Shown here piece by piece: positions 1-7,967 of a DNA stretch of 64,000 bases. Location: contig CAYFFV010000005.1 of assembly GCA_964342695.1 (NCBI GenBank), positions 47,538 through 111,537 of the forward strand, in the 5' to 3' direction. The notes below the pieces were generated by a model, which was not told the origin of the DNA, searched no databases, and worked only from the letters and a program-made list of their open reading frames with translations. Numbering within the stretch: position 1 is the first letter of the stretch; each line of letters starts with the position of its first letter. This DNA comes from CAYFFV01 sp964342695. GTDB lineage: Bacteria > Acidobacteriota > Vicinamibacteria > Vicinamibacterales > UBA8438. Made by a program: the position numbers and the translations under genes.

Positions 1-420
1 TAATAGGGCCGCATCACAACGTTTAAGCATGGTCGGCAAATCAGGACTCATCTTTACGAGCGTTGGTTCAATTTCAAACCAGTGGGCACAAAGAATCCGG
101 AGTAGAGCACCAGCGGTTCTGGAGCTAGAATCAACCGCAACAGACCGGATCGCAGTAGCGGGACGTTGGCTAAACAACGCTACCGAGGCTACAGGACCAT
201 CCGAAGCTACAGCAATATTAGGTACAACCAGATAATCCGATCTCTGTAAATATTCAATCGATGGAATCAGAGCTAATTCCACGGCACTCTCGTGCAAATT
301 TGTTGCACATTTCGCAGGAACAGCAAAATCAAGCGAAAACAATTTTGACTTATCTTCAAGTCCGTGAACCAACGGTCTTGCATTAAGATACTCGACGGCA
401 CTAACCCGAATAACACTCAT
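1..420 (-). CDS. mqnA: Chorismate dehydratase MqnA, N-terminal 140 residues (cut by window edge)
   Basis: I translated this part by hand; the gene runs off the left edge, so the C-terminal half is missing. The protein opens MSVIRVSAVEYLNARPLVHG, which matches the N-terminus of the MqnA/MqnD periplasmic-binding-like fold. It continues with a conserved ELALIPSIEYL stretch and an ALFSQRP stretch typical of MqnA. MqnA removes water from chorismate to give 3-enolpyruvylbenzoate, the first step of the futalosine route to menaquinone, in the cytoplasm. The ATG (418-420) overlaps the stop of the upstream MqnE-like gene by four bases (ATGA), so the two are probably translationally coupled. MqnD shares the fold but differs at the N-terminus, so MqnA is the better call. 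Confidence 0.85.
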   Translation of the reverse strand, partial: MSVIRVSAVEYLNARPLVHGLEDKSKLFSLDFAVPAKCATNLHESAVELALIPSIEYLQRSDYLVVPNIAVASDGPVASVALFSQRPATAIRSVAVDSSSRTAGALLRILCAHWFEIEPTLVKMSPDLPTMLKRCDAALL

Positions 421-1310
421 ATCATTAATCTTTCAAACCGGCCGTTTCGTTGGCATGGAACCAAACCCACGGCAGAAATATTTCTTTCAATCTCTACCAC
501 CGGCATCCGGCGGCGTCCAAGATCCTCCGTGTCAAAAGCAGAAACTGAGTCGACATCATTTGCACCAAACATCAGAGCCACCTGTGCCAATTTCGGTCCA
601 TAAAGTTTCCAATCAATCTGAATTGACTCGATATTGTCAACTACTATGCGTGCGAGCGCAACCTGTCGCAAATCAAGATACCCGGTAGTTGGCTGATTTC
701 GTGGATTTCTAGACAATGGCGCAAAAGCATGAACGTAATTTAAAGACTCTCCCAAGTCGACAATTCTACGAAGAATGTCGACTCCTCCATGATTGTCAAG
801 ATCTCCCACTGCTAGTCTCTCAATGGTCAAACCAGTCTCTCTTACCACATCAAACCATTTTGAATCATTTATTTGGTCGATACATGCTTCCGCTATTGAC
901 GAAAGTCCGGCATCTTTTAACTCACTCAACAGCTCAGCCAATTTATTAGAATCCGAAGATGCCAGTTCGATAAGTAGATGAAGCGAAAATGCAGTAACAG
1001 GAATTTTTCCCGCAGCACTAACACAAGTTTTGACACTCTCTACATGACACTCCCAATTAGCCGACCTTCCAATAATTCTAATTAAACCAGCAGCGGGACT
1101 AATCTCAATGGGTAAAGCTTTAACCTCTTCAACCACAATCTCCTGAACCCGCACAAATGTAACTCTATCGTCATGTCTTTGACGGCGAACAATATCAGCG
1201 GCCGACCCCACACCTACTAGATTTTCTGTAGAAATAAGAATATCTATATCCTTTTGGCTAAGAGATTCACCAGCTTTTAATTTCGCGTCAATCTGACCAA
1301 CTTCGTGCAT
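417..1310 (-). CDS. MqnE/CofH-like protein lacking the radical SAM cysteine motif
   Basis: A 297-residue protein resembling aminofutalosine synthase MqnE along its length: an N-terminal LKAGESLSQKDIDIL, a C-terminal PTTGYLDLRQVALAR and GPKLAQVALMFGAND (near residue 240), and a final region like the MqnE end. MqnE normally carries a CX3CX2C motif near residue 70 that binds a 4Fe-4S cluster. Here that segment reads RVTFVRVQEIVVEEVK and has no such motif. The remaining cysteines are scattered, and the length is about 70 residues short of usual MqnE. It therefore cannot be a classical radical SAM enzyme. Position directly before mqnA suggests a non-catalytic or altered role in menaquinone synthesis. 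The ATG at 1310 is preferred over a GTG at 1328 because AGAGG lies eight bases before it. The ORF is intact, so I do not call it a pseudogene. Confidence 0.6.
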   Translation of the reverse strand: MHEVGQIDAKLKAGESLSQKDIDILISTENLVGVGSAADIVRRQRHDDRVTFVRVQEIVVEEVKALPIEISPAAGLIRIIGRSANWECHVESVKTCVSAAGKIPVTAFSLHLLIELASSDSNKLAELLSELKDAGLSSIAEACIDQINDSKWFDVVRETGLTIERLAVGDLDNHGGVDILRRIVDLGESLNYVHAFAPLSRNPRNQPTTGYLDLRQVALARIVVDNIESIQIDWKLYGPKLAQVALMFGANDVDSVSAFDTEDLGRRRMPVVEIERNISAVGLVPCQRNGRFERLMI

Positions 1311-1337
1311 AATAAAAACCTCTTGCACCTGTAAAAC

Positions 1338-2330
1338 TCAGGCCTCGTGCTTCCGTTCCTCTCCCAATTGACTTGTTTCGTAAGAATCACGCTGCTCCTT
1401 GCGCATAGCATCAGTTATGTGCTGGGCCAGCAACAAGGCCGAACGCCCTGCACTGGCATCTACCCGGGGGAATCCACCAGAACGAACAGCTCTAACAAAA
1501 TCATTGAGTTCATTTTTTAATGGTTCTCCAGACTCCACTTCGATCGAGCCTCCATTAATTTTCGCCTCACCATCAGACCCGTGCGTCACACTCCAAGCTT
1601 CGACCTCATGAGTCGCACAATCAACAGAAATCAACCCATCATTCTGAAAAAATCTCAACTTTCTAACACGGTCTCGACTTACTCGACTTGCTGTCACATT
1701 AGCAATACAACCATTTGCAAAACCTATCCTCGCATTCGCTATATCAACACGGCTACTCAGGACTGCAACTCCGACGGCCTCAATTGATACAGGATTTGAA
1801 TTCACTAACTCTAAAAGAATATCAAGATCATGGATCATCACATCAAAGACCACATCAATGTCGAGACTACGATCAGGAAATTGAGCTAATCGATGGATTT
1901 CTACGAATCGTGGATCTGTTATCAGCGGACGCGCCGCCACGACAGCAGGATTAAATCTTTCCGTATGACCGACAGCAAGGATTGTGTCAGAAGAAACCGC
2001 GGCCCTGAGCATTTCATCAGCTTGACGAACCGAAGCAGCAATGGGTTTTTCAACTAAAACCGGCACACCTTTCTCCAAAAAAGGTATCACTATCTGATCA
2101 TGTATCACTGTTGGAACCGCGACCGTTACAGCATCAACGCATGAAGAAAGCGCCAGCGGATCCTTTTCGACCCGTGCATCTGTTTGGCTTGCTATCGCCT
2201 GAGCCCTGTCAGTATCAACATCAACAACGGCCACGAGTTCTACTTCGGGCATTGAAGACAAAATCCTAGCGTGATGTTGGCCAAGATGGCCAACGCCGAT
2301 AACACCAACCTTTAATCTCTGTACTCTCAT
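1338..2330 (-). CDS. Gfo/Idh/MocA family NAD(P)-dependent oxidoreductase
   Basis: About 330 residues. The N-terminal Rossmann fold shows GVIGVGHLGQHHARIL, and a VLVEKPIA stretch near residue 95 is the family EKP motif. Members oxidise or reduce sugar hydroxyls, often on nucleotide sugars. The start at 2330 overlaps the lpxI stop by four bases (ATGA), and the in-frame start 45 bases upstream would run into lpxI. Its place after lpxI suggests a role in lipid A or surface sugar chemistry. GnnA, which helps make a diamino sugar for lipid A, belongs to this family, but no GnnB aminotransferase is nearby and the adjacent LpxA keeps the glycine expected for ordinary UDP-GlcNAc. The substrate is unknown. 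Confidence 0.8.
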   Translation of the reverse strand: MRVQRLKVGVIGVGHLGQHHARILSSMPEVELVAVVDVDTDRAQAIASQTDARVEKDPLALSSCVDAVTVAVPTVIHDQIVIPFLEKGVPVLVEKPIAASVRQADEMLRAAVSSDTILAVGHTERFNPAVVAARPLITDPRFVEIHRLAQFPDRSLDIDVVFDVMIHDLDILLELVNSNPVSIEAVGVAVLSSRVDIANARIGFANGCIANVTASRVSRDRVRKLRFFQNDGLISVDCATHEVEAWSVTHGSDGEAKINGGSIEVESGEPLKNELNDFVRAVRSGGFPRVDASAGRSALLLAQHITDAMRKEQRDSYETSQLGEERKHEA

Positions 2331-3160
2331 ATTTTTCTCAAGAGTAAATCCCGTCCCATAATTGTCAAGCCACACTCATCAGCGAAATCAAAAACGGCCT
2401 GGCCATCCAAAACAAGTGTTTTCTTCGCATCGATGGACAACACTGCGGCATCTGCATCCCGCAAAGCACGAACTGTTGGCAAACCGATAACTGGAACGTC
2501 AAAACGCATGTCTTGATTTGGCTTCGAAACCTTGACCACAACAACCTTCGGACCCGCTAGAGCACTTGCACGCCTTATGACTTCATCAGTTCCCTCCATA
2601 GCCTCAACTGCTACAACCGCTCTATTTTTCACAGCGACTGTTTGCCCAATGTCCAATCCCGCAATCGCGTCAGCCATCCTATAACCAAATTCCAAGTCAG
2701 CTTTCTCGTCGTCCGAAGGCCCCCGATCAGTCAAACAACCATTACCAGCAAGCAATGGTTGAAGAAAAGCAGTCGAATCAATAAGTTCGATACCATTTTC
2801 CGCAAGAACTTCGGCGACAGCTGCAATCACAGCATCAGTATTTTTAGTTTTGATCCGCTTGAGAATAGACAGAAAAGTCAGGTCAGGTACAACACCACTA
2901 AACAATTTAGTATGTTTGACCTGTCCAGCCATTAATGCTTTCGAGACATCGTTACTCTTAAATATCTTGATACAACGTCCCAACTGACCAAGGGACACCC
3001 AGTGCAGGCTTGCTTCCGAATAGTTCTGAATCAGTTCTTGAATATCTGGGTCCGCCTCGTCACGGATCGCTATCACCGTAACTTTGTGACCCATCCTTCC
3101 GGCCGCCTCCAATACTAAAGAAGGAAACCGCCCGTTGCCTGCAATTACACCGATATGCAT
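2327..3160 (-). CDS. lpxI: UDP-2,3-diacylglucosamine pyrophosphatase LpxI
   Basis: 277 residues beginning MHIGVIAGNGRFPSLVLEAA, the signature of the LpxI (formerly DUF1009) family. LpxI hydrolyses UDP-2,3-diacylglucosamine to lipid X and UMP in the cytoplasm, the step done by LpxH in E. coli. Most Alphaproteobacteria and several other diderm phyla use LpxI instead. The central AGQVKH stretch and the C-terminal domain with TDEVIRRA are consistent with the family. It lies between the fabZ-lpxA fusion and the oxidoreductase gene in the same orientation, with 46 bases to the former and a four-base overlap with the latter, so it is in the lipid A operon. Confidence 0.9.
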   Translation of the reverse strand: MHIGVIAGNGRFPSLVLEAAGRMGHKVTVIAIRDEADPDIQELIQNYSEASLHWVSLGQLGRCIKIFKSNDVSKALMAGQVKHTKLFSGVVPDLTFLSILKRIKTKNTDAVIAAVAEVLAENGIELIDSTAFLQPLLAGNGCLTDRGPSDDEKADLEFGYRMADAIAGLDIGQTVAVKNRAVVAVEAMEGTDEVIRRASALAGPKVVVVKVSKPNQDMRFDVPVIGLPTVRALRDADAAVLSIDAKKTLVLDGQAVFDFADECGLTIMGRDLLLRKI

Positions 3161-3206
3161 CGTAACCGACTCACATCAATAATTAAGAATATGCCTAGAC
3201 AAAGAT

Positions 3207-4460
3207 TTAATCATCCTCACCAACCGGCTCAACACGTTTTGGTGGACGTCGCAGAGTAACACCGCGTTTCGAGGTCTTAATAAATTCCACTAAATAATCA
3301 ACTTCAGGGCACGCAAGAGTTTGATCATTTACGATTCGATTAACTGCTCTGGTCGTATTCAATTTTGACTGAAGAAGATATCGGTATGCTCGTCTCAATT
3401 TAGTAACTGTTTCTGTAGAAAACGAACGTCGAACCAATCCTATAGTGTTCAATCCATAGATTCGCGCTCGGTTGCCCACGGTTTTCCCATATGGCAACGC
3501 ATCTTTAGTTACGACAGAGTAGCCACCAATAAAGGCATGACGGCCTACTCGGCAAAATTGGTGCACTCCTGAATAGGCACTAATCGCTGCCTCATCCTCA
3601 ACCAAAACATGTCCACCCAAAGTGGCACCGTTTCCACATATAGTGCGATTGCCGACAACGCAATCATGCGCAACATGAGCGTAGGCCATAAAAACGTTAT
3701 CATCTCCAATCGAGGTCACACCACCACCACCACGCGTTCCACGATGAACCGTTACAGATTCCCTAAACACATTTCTATCACCTATTACTAATCGCGTGTG
3801 TTCGCCGCTGAATTTAAGATCTTGAGGGACCAAACCTATCGAAGCGAAAGGAAATATTCGACACCCATCCCCGATCTGAGTATCTCCTTCGATCACAGCC
3901 GATGCCCCAATACGACATCCCTTTCCAATGCGAACCTTAGGCCCTATTACAGCATAAGGACCAACAACCGTTCCTTCCAACAAGACCGCTCTCGGATGAA
4001 CCACAGCGGTAGGATCGATGTCCACAAAATCATTTTTTATGACAAGTACCAATTCAGCTTCGGCAACAACACTGTTATCGACAGACGCCACACCTTGAAC
4101 GACAACTGTTTCTGACTTATGACTGATTAGAGTTACTTTTAGATTTAGGCAGTCTCCCGGTAACACCTGTCGACGAAACTTCGCATTATTCACTTCCCTT
4201 AACTCGGCCCTACCATTTGAACTTTCCTCCACACCTTCAAACAGTAAAATTGAAGCGACCTGCACGAGTGATTCCACCATCATTACTCCTGGCATTAAGG
4301 GCATGCCAGGAAAATGGCCTTGGAAGTATTCCTCATTAACGGTTACATTTTTTATCGCTTCAATGCAACGGCCAGGCTCATGTTCAACCACAACATCTAC
4401 TAAAGGGGAGGGATAGTGATGAGAAAGACGGTCGATGGTTTTAAGTATGTCGAGTTCCAC
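3207..4460 (-). CDS. fabZ-lpxA: Fused FabZ dehydratase - LpxA acyltransferase
   Basis: 417 residues with two enzymes in one chain. Residues 1-148 are a hotdog-fold (3R)-hydroxyacyl-ACP dehydratase: GHFPGMPLMPGV with the catalytic His49, then Glu63. Residues 149-417 are LpxA: left-handed beta-helix hexapeptide repeats, catalytic His265 in AHVAHD, a GVHQF segment near 298, and the C-terminal helices. LpxA moves 3-hydroxyacyl from ACP to UDP-GlcNAc, while FabZ dehydrates the same hydroxyacyl-ACP, so the fusion joins two enzymes that compete for one substrate. Gly313 matches E. coli LpxA Gly173, as in enzymes using normal UDP-GlcNAc. The start is GTG, with no clear ribosome binding site. A lone TATAAT-like -10 (4524-4529) lies upstream, but no matching -35 is visible. 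lpxD, often next door, is absent. Confidence 0.92.
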   Translation of the reverse strand: MELDILKTIDRLSHHYPSPLVDVVVEHEPGRCIEAIKNVTVNEEYFQGHFPGMPLMPGVMMVESLVQVASILLFEGVEESSNGRAELREVNNAKFRRQVLPGDCLNLKVTLISHKSETVVVQGVASVDNSVVAEAELVLVIKNDFVDIDPTAVVHPRAVLLEGTVVGPYAVIGPKVRIGKGCRIGASAVIEGDTQIGDGCRIFPFASIGLVPQDLKFSGEHTRLVIGDRNVFRESVTVHRGTRGGGGVTSIGDDNVFMAYAHVAHDCVVGNRTICGNGATLGGHVLVEDEAAISAYSGVHQFCRVGRHAFIGGYSVVTKDALPYGKTVGNRARIYGLNTIGLVRRSFSTETVTKLRRAYRYLLQSKLNTTRAVNRIVNDQTLACPEVDYLVEFIKTSKRGVTLRRPPKRVEPVGEDD

Positions 4461-4585
4461 GGAAAGCTCAAGACGATAACTGTTTGGATCTGACTAGTCG
4501 ATTTCTTGGAAAACTAAATTCCTATTATATAAACCAAAAGCCAGCTCGAATTAACAAATCAAACAAATATGAAACAGTGAAGCAC

Positions 4586-5209
4586 CTATGGGGTGCCACC
4601 AGTCTGAGCATTCAAAAGCTCGATTAATTCTTGGGTTAGATCGAGACTCGTATTTGCCCAAATCAATCCACCTTCACCAGCGCTAAAAATAAAAGAAAGT
4701 TTCTTGTCTTCCGCAACCTGCTCAATTATTGGAACCAACTTCTGTTGAAATTCAATTTGTAACTGCTGTTGCAGTGCTTGCACTTCAGCTTCTGCATCTT
4801 GTGACAGGCGTTCAGCCTCGGCTTGTGAATCTTGAGCCGTTCTTTGAATGTCGCGCTCTAACTGAGCAATTTCACGCTGAAGTCCAAGACGAGCCTCGGC
4901 ACTCATTATCGTCTGTCCTTCTTGCAATTTTTGCTGAAGCTCCTGCAATTGCGCATTCAACGAGGTAACATTTTCTTGCAATTCGGCGGTTCTAGCTTCA
5001 ATTTCTGATAATTTTTCCTCACTTAACTCCTGAACGCTTGTGTTCGCTTCCTGACCTGCATCAGATTCTGTCGCGACTCTCTGTATATCGACGAAAGCAA
5101 AACCACCGTTTGTTTCAGGACTGGGTGATACAGAATCTTGCCCCTGAGCGAAAACAGTACCTACCGTAAATGACAAAACAGCTATCATCAGTGCAATTAC
5201 AAATTTCAT
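4586..5209 (-). CDS. skp: OmpH/Skp family periplasmic chaperone
   Basis: 207 residues from the ATG at 5209, which has AGAGGG nine bases upstream. A GTG 24 bases earlier is the alternative. The N-terminus MKFVIALMIAVLSF followed by TVGTVFAQ is a signal peptide with cleavage after VFA. The mature part begins with the family motif FAFVDIQRV and then forms a long Glu/Gln-rich coiled coil (roughly residues 50-150), the tentacle arms of Skp. Skp holds unfolded outer-membrane proteins in the periplasm and hands them to BamA, and it follows bamA directly here (39-base gap), a widespread arrangement. The function is well supported by length, signal peptide, motif and neighbour. Confidence 0.88.
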   Translation of the reverse strand: MKFVIALMIAVLSFTVGTVFAQGQDSVSPSPETNGGFAFVDIQRVATESDAGQEANTSVQELSEEKLSEIEARTAELQENVTSLNAQLQELQQKLQEGQTIMSAEARLGLQREIAQLERDIQRTAQDSQAEAERLSQDAEAEVQALQQQLQIEFQQKLVPIIEQVAEDKKLSFIFSAGEGGLIWANTSLDLTQELIELLNAQTGGTP

Positions 5210-5248
5210 TGGCTTTATCCCTCTAATTCTCACAAATATTCATTTCGT

Positions 5249-7936
5249 TTAAAAGGTAGTTCCAACAGCAAAGCGGAAAACCGTATCTTCCTGCGGAAGC
5301 AACCGATCATTGTAAACACCTTCGCTCTGCGGATTCCAAGCATAGATCAAACGGAAAGGAACATTAAGCATGGGAATAAAAAACCTAAGCTCAATCCCAG
5401 TTGATGTCTTAAAAGAATCCATCGAAAAATCTTGACCAAAATCACGTACTTGTCCTGCATCGTAAAAAAATACAATCCTTACGGGATCGGCAATACTTAT
5501 TTGATACTCAGCATTGGCCAAAAAGCTTTTATTACCTCCAATGAGTGACCGTCCCTGATAAGTTTCTGAGGGAATGTTAGGATCCATATCACTAAGGGTT
5601 GGACCAATTCTACGAATGTCATACCCTCGAACCGAATATTCTCCACCAAGCCACAAACGTTCAAATATCGGGATTTGGTCAACATTTCCAGCAAACAAAT
5701 GTTGATACTGTAAACGCAAACCAATCGTAGTTCGTGAGGTTTGCGGCAAGTACCAAATGGTCTCCAAAAGCGGCTTAATAAACCTTGAGTTCCCTCCAAC
5801 TCCAGCAAAATCTACACCTGCCTGGTACTTACTGCCAGACCTTGGAAAAATCGGATGATCAATTGTATTAAGGCTTACCATTGGGGTTACTTTACTTACA
5901 GTCCTCGAGCCACCACTTCCTAACAACAACGCATCTTGAAAGAATGGGTTAAACGAAAGGAAATCAGGATCAGCGGTGAAATAAGGATTGATATCTTTGA
6001 CATTGGTCGCCTCATAGCTGTAACTCAGAAAAAATCTTCCGTAAAGTGACAGCGGCCATCCAACCGTCGCCGTGCCACCCGTGCTATCTTCTGTGTAAGC
6101 ACCAATCCATTCAATTTTTCTTGAAAAGAGAGCTATTTGCCCTGACATGTTCCGATCGAATAAATAAGGTTCGGTGAACGTCAGATTTATGTCTCGTACT
6201 CTCGACCCACTCTGCACACCAACACCTAGGGTTTCTCCACGCCCAAGAAAATTACTCGTCTGGAAAGACACCTGACCGAAAAAACCATCAAATTGAGAAA
6301 CTCCAGCACCAAACGTTAGTTGATTTAGATTTGTTTCTGTTAGATTAATTGTCAGATCGACTTCGTTCTCGGCATTTTCTGTTTTGTCGATGTCAACAGC
6401 AGTTTCCTCGTCGAGCGGCTCAAAAAAACCTAGTTGATTTAAACGGCGAATGCTGTGCCTTAAACCTGCAGTATTGAAAACACCCCTCTCCATTAATTGG
6501 AGTTCGCGGCGAATAACCTGATCATGCGTTGTATGATTTCCCTCGATAGTAATGCGATTAACGAAATACTGATCGCCTTCCTGAATCTGAATAGTTACAT
6601 CTACAACCGGTGAACCTTGAATATGAGTCACTAAAGCGTCTTCTGGACCGTCTGGTACCGTGGCACCTCCGGTAGTCTCAGATTCCTCATCAGGTGTAGG
6701 ATTATTTATACTCACTCGAGGCTGAAGGTCTGGAAACAGGGTCATTTCGTAATATCCAAGAGCTCCATAGAGCTCCCGGGCTGTTTCAAACGAATCCCGA
6801 ATGTATGCCTCACTGTAGTACTCACCAGTTTCAAGATCCTTAAACAACTCTCTCAAACCAGAAGCATTAATAACATCGTTTCCTTCAAAATTGACATCGC
6901 CCACTCGATACCGTTCTCCTTCTTCAACAGGTATTCGAAGGCGTAACCCACGATTTTCTCCATCCTCAGAGACTTCCAAGTACTCAAGTTCAGGCTGTCC
7001 AACTTGAGCATCTACATAACCTTCGTTGCGGTAGAAGGCCACCAGTCGATCAGCATCCTCTTCGTATTGAGCTTCCTTATAGGTCCCACGTCCCGTAATC
7101 CAAGAAAGCCAATAACGTTCCTTCGTGTTCTGCATTTGACCACGTAATCTTCTGTCGCTCATGGACTCATTACCGGCGAAAGTTATTTCATCCACAAAGA
7201 CTTTCGGACCCTCGTCCATGTCAAATGTCAACTGAACGGTTTTGTTAGCGCCTGGCATAGGGGTTACTTCATGGTTAATTTCAGCAAATTGATAGCCCTT
7301 ATCCGCAAACATGAACTGCACAAGTCCTTTTACACGCTTAATCATCGATTCATCAAGAAATGAATCGACACGAATGGCTAAACCGTTTTCCTGCATCGCC
7401 GTATCAATATCTCCACGGTCGACCTCGTCTGACCCTTCAAAAGTAACAAACCTGACTCGAGCTCGTTCTTCAAGATTAAAAATGACACGCTTACCAATCA
7501 CCCCATTTTCCCAGGGTTGGTCAACAATTTCTATCCATAAGTCATCAAGGAAACCCGTGTCCCATAATTTAAGAAAATCCTCGCGAATAACCTCCTCAGT
7601 CTCTTCGGTATACGGAACCCATTTATTTTGAGAAGGTCTACTGAGATAATCCGTAACCTCCATATAAAATAAATATGTTTCTGGTTCTACATTCGGAACA
7701 TTGCCTTGAGTAGGGAAAGCTAGTTGAACCGTCCTAAGTAGTTCCGGAGAATCATCAGGCGGCAGTAACGCCTGCCCTCCAGGTTGTGCAGTAGATATTC
7801 CTTCTGCTTCTGAAACTGGACCTGGTTCTGCTTTTTCATGGGCAAATATACCTTCCTCTGGCAACATAAAGAAGAATGTTATTGCAAACAAAAAAGCTTT
7901 TAGACCCACAAAGATTTCGTCTCTACGCATAATCAT
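5249..7936 (-). CDS. bamA: Outer membrane protein assembly factor BamA
   Basis: About 895 residues. An N-terminal hydrophobic stretch (LKAFLFAITFFFML) looks like a signal peptide. It is followed by an extended region of repeated POTRA domains (for example near VRFVTFEGSDEVDRGDIDTA and VNRITIEGNHTTHDQVIRR), then a 16-stranded Omp85 barrel ending in TTF. The barrel contains the conserved LGGEYSVRGYD-type segment (VRGYDIRRIGP), equivalent to the VRGF/Y lid motif. BamA folds and inserts outer-membrane proteins. The ATG at 7936 is chosen because AGGTG lies six bases upstream. A loop rich in Glu and Thr within the POTRA region (about residues 415-435) is an insertion of low complexity. It heads the block bamA-skp-fabZ/lpxA-lpxI. 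Confidence 0.95.
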   Translation of the reverse strand: MIMRRDEIFVGLKAFLFAITFFFMLPEEGIFAHEKAEPGPVSEAEGISTAQPGGQALLPPDDSPELLRTVQLAFPTQGNVPNVEPETYLFYMEVTDYLSRPSQNKWVPYTEETEEVIREDFLKLWDTGFLDDLWIEIVDQPWENGVIGKRVIFNLEERARVRFVTFEGSDEVDRGDIDTAMQENGLAIRVDSFLDESMIKRVKGLVQFMFADKGYQFAEINHEVTPMPGANKTVQLTFDMDEGPKVFVDEITFAGNESMSDRRLRGQMQNTKERYWLSWITGRGTYKEAQYEEDADRLVAFYRNEGYVDAQVGQPELEYLEVSEDGENRGLRLRIPVEEGERYRVGDVNFEGNDVINASGLRELFKDLETGEYYSEAYIRDSFETARELYGALGYYEMTLFPDLQPRVSINNPTPDEESETTGGATVPDGPEDALVTHIQGSPVVDVTIQIQEGDQYFVNRITIEGNHTTHDQVIRRELQLMERGVFNTAGLRHSIRRLNQLGFFEPLDEETAVDIDKTENAENEVDLTINLTETNLNQLTFGAGVSQFDGFFGQVSFQTSNFLGRGETLGVGVQSGSRVRDINLTFTEPYLFDRNMSGQIALFSRKIEWIGAYTEDSTGGTATVGWPLSLYGRFFLSYSYEATNVKDINPYFTADPDFLSFNPFFQDALLLGSGGSRTVSKVTPMVSLNTIDHPIFPRSGSKYQAGVDFAGVGGNSRFIKPLLETIWYLPQTSRTTIGLRLQYQHLFAGNVDQIPIFERLWLGGEYSVRGYDIRRIGPTLSDMDPNIPSETYQGRSLIGGNKSFLANAEYQISIADPVRIVFFYDAGQVRDFGQDFSMDSFKTSTGIELRFFIPMLNVPFRLIYAWNPQSEGVYNDRLLPQEDTVFRFAVGTTF

Positions 7937-7967
7937 TGAAAGCACCTATTTATCAGCCTACGAAACC

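Noticed and set aside
1338..2330. Gfo/Idh oxidoreductase as GnnA, making a diamino sugar for lipid A
   Set aside because: No GnnB aminotransferase is nearby, and the neighbouring LpxA keeps the glycine (Gly313, E. coli Gly173) typical of normal UDP-GlcNAc use; LpxA enzymes for the diamino sugar usually replace it.
4524..4529. Separate promoter for fabZ-lpxA
   Set aside because: A TATAAT hexamer is present on the minus strand, but no -35 hexamer stands at 16-18 bases, and AT-rich gaps give such matches by chance.
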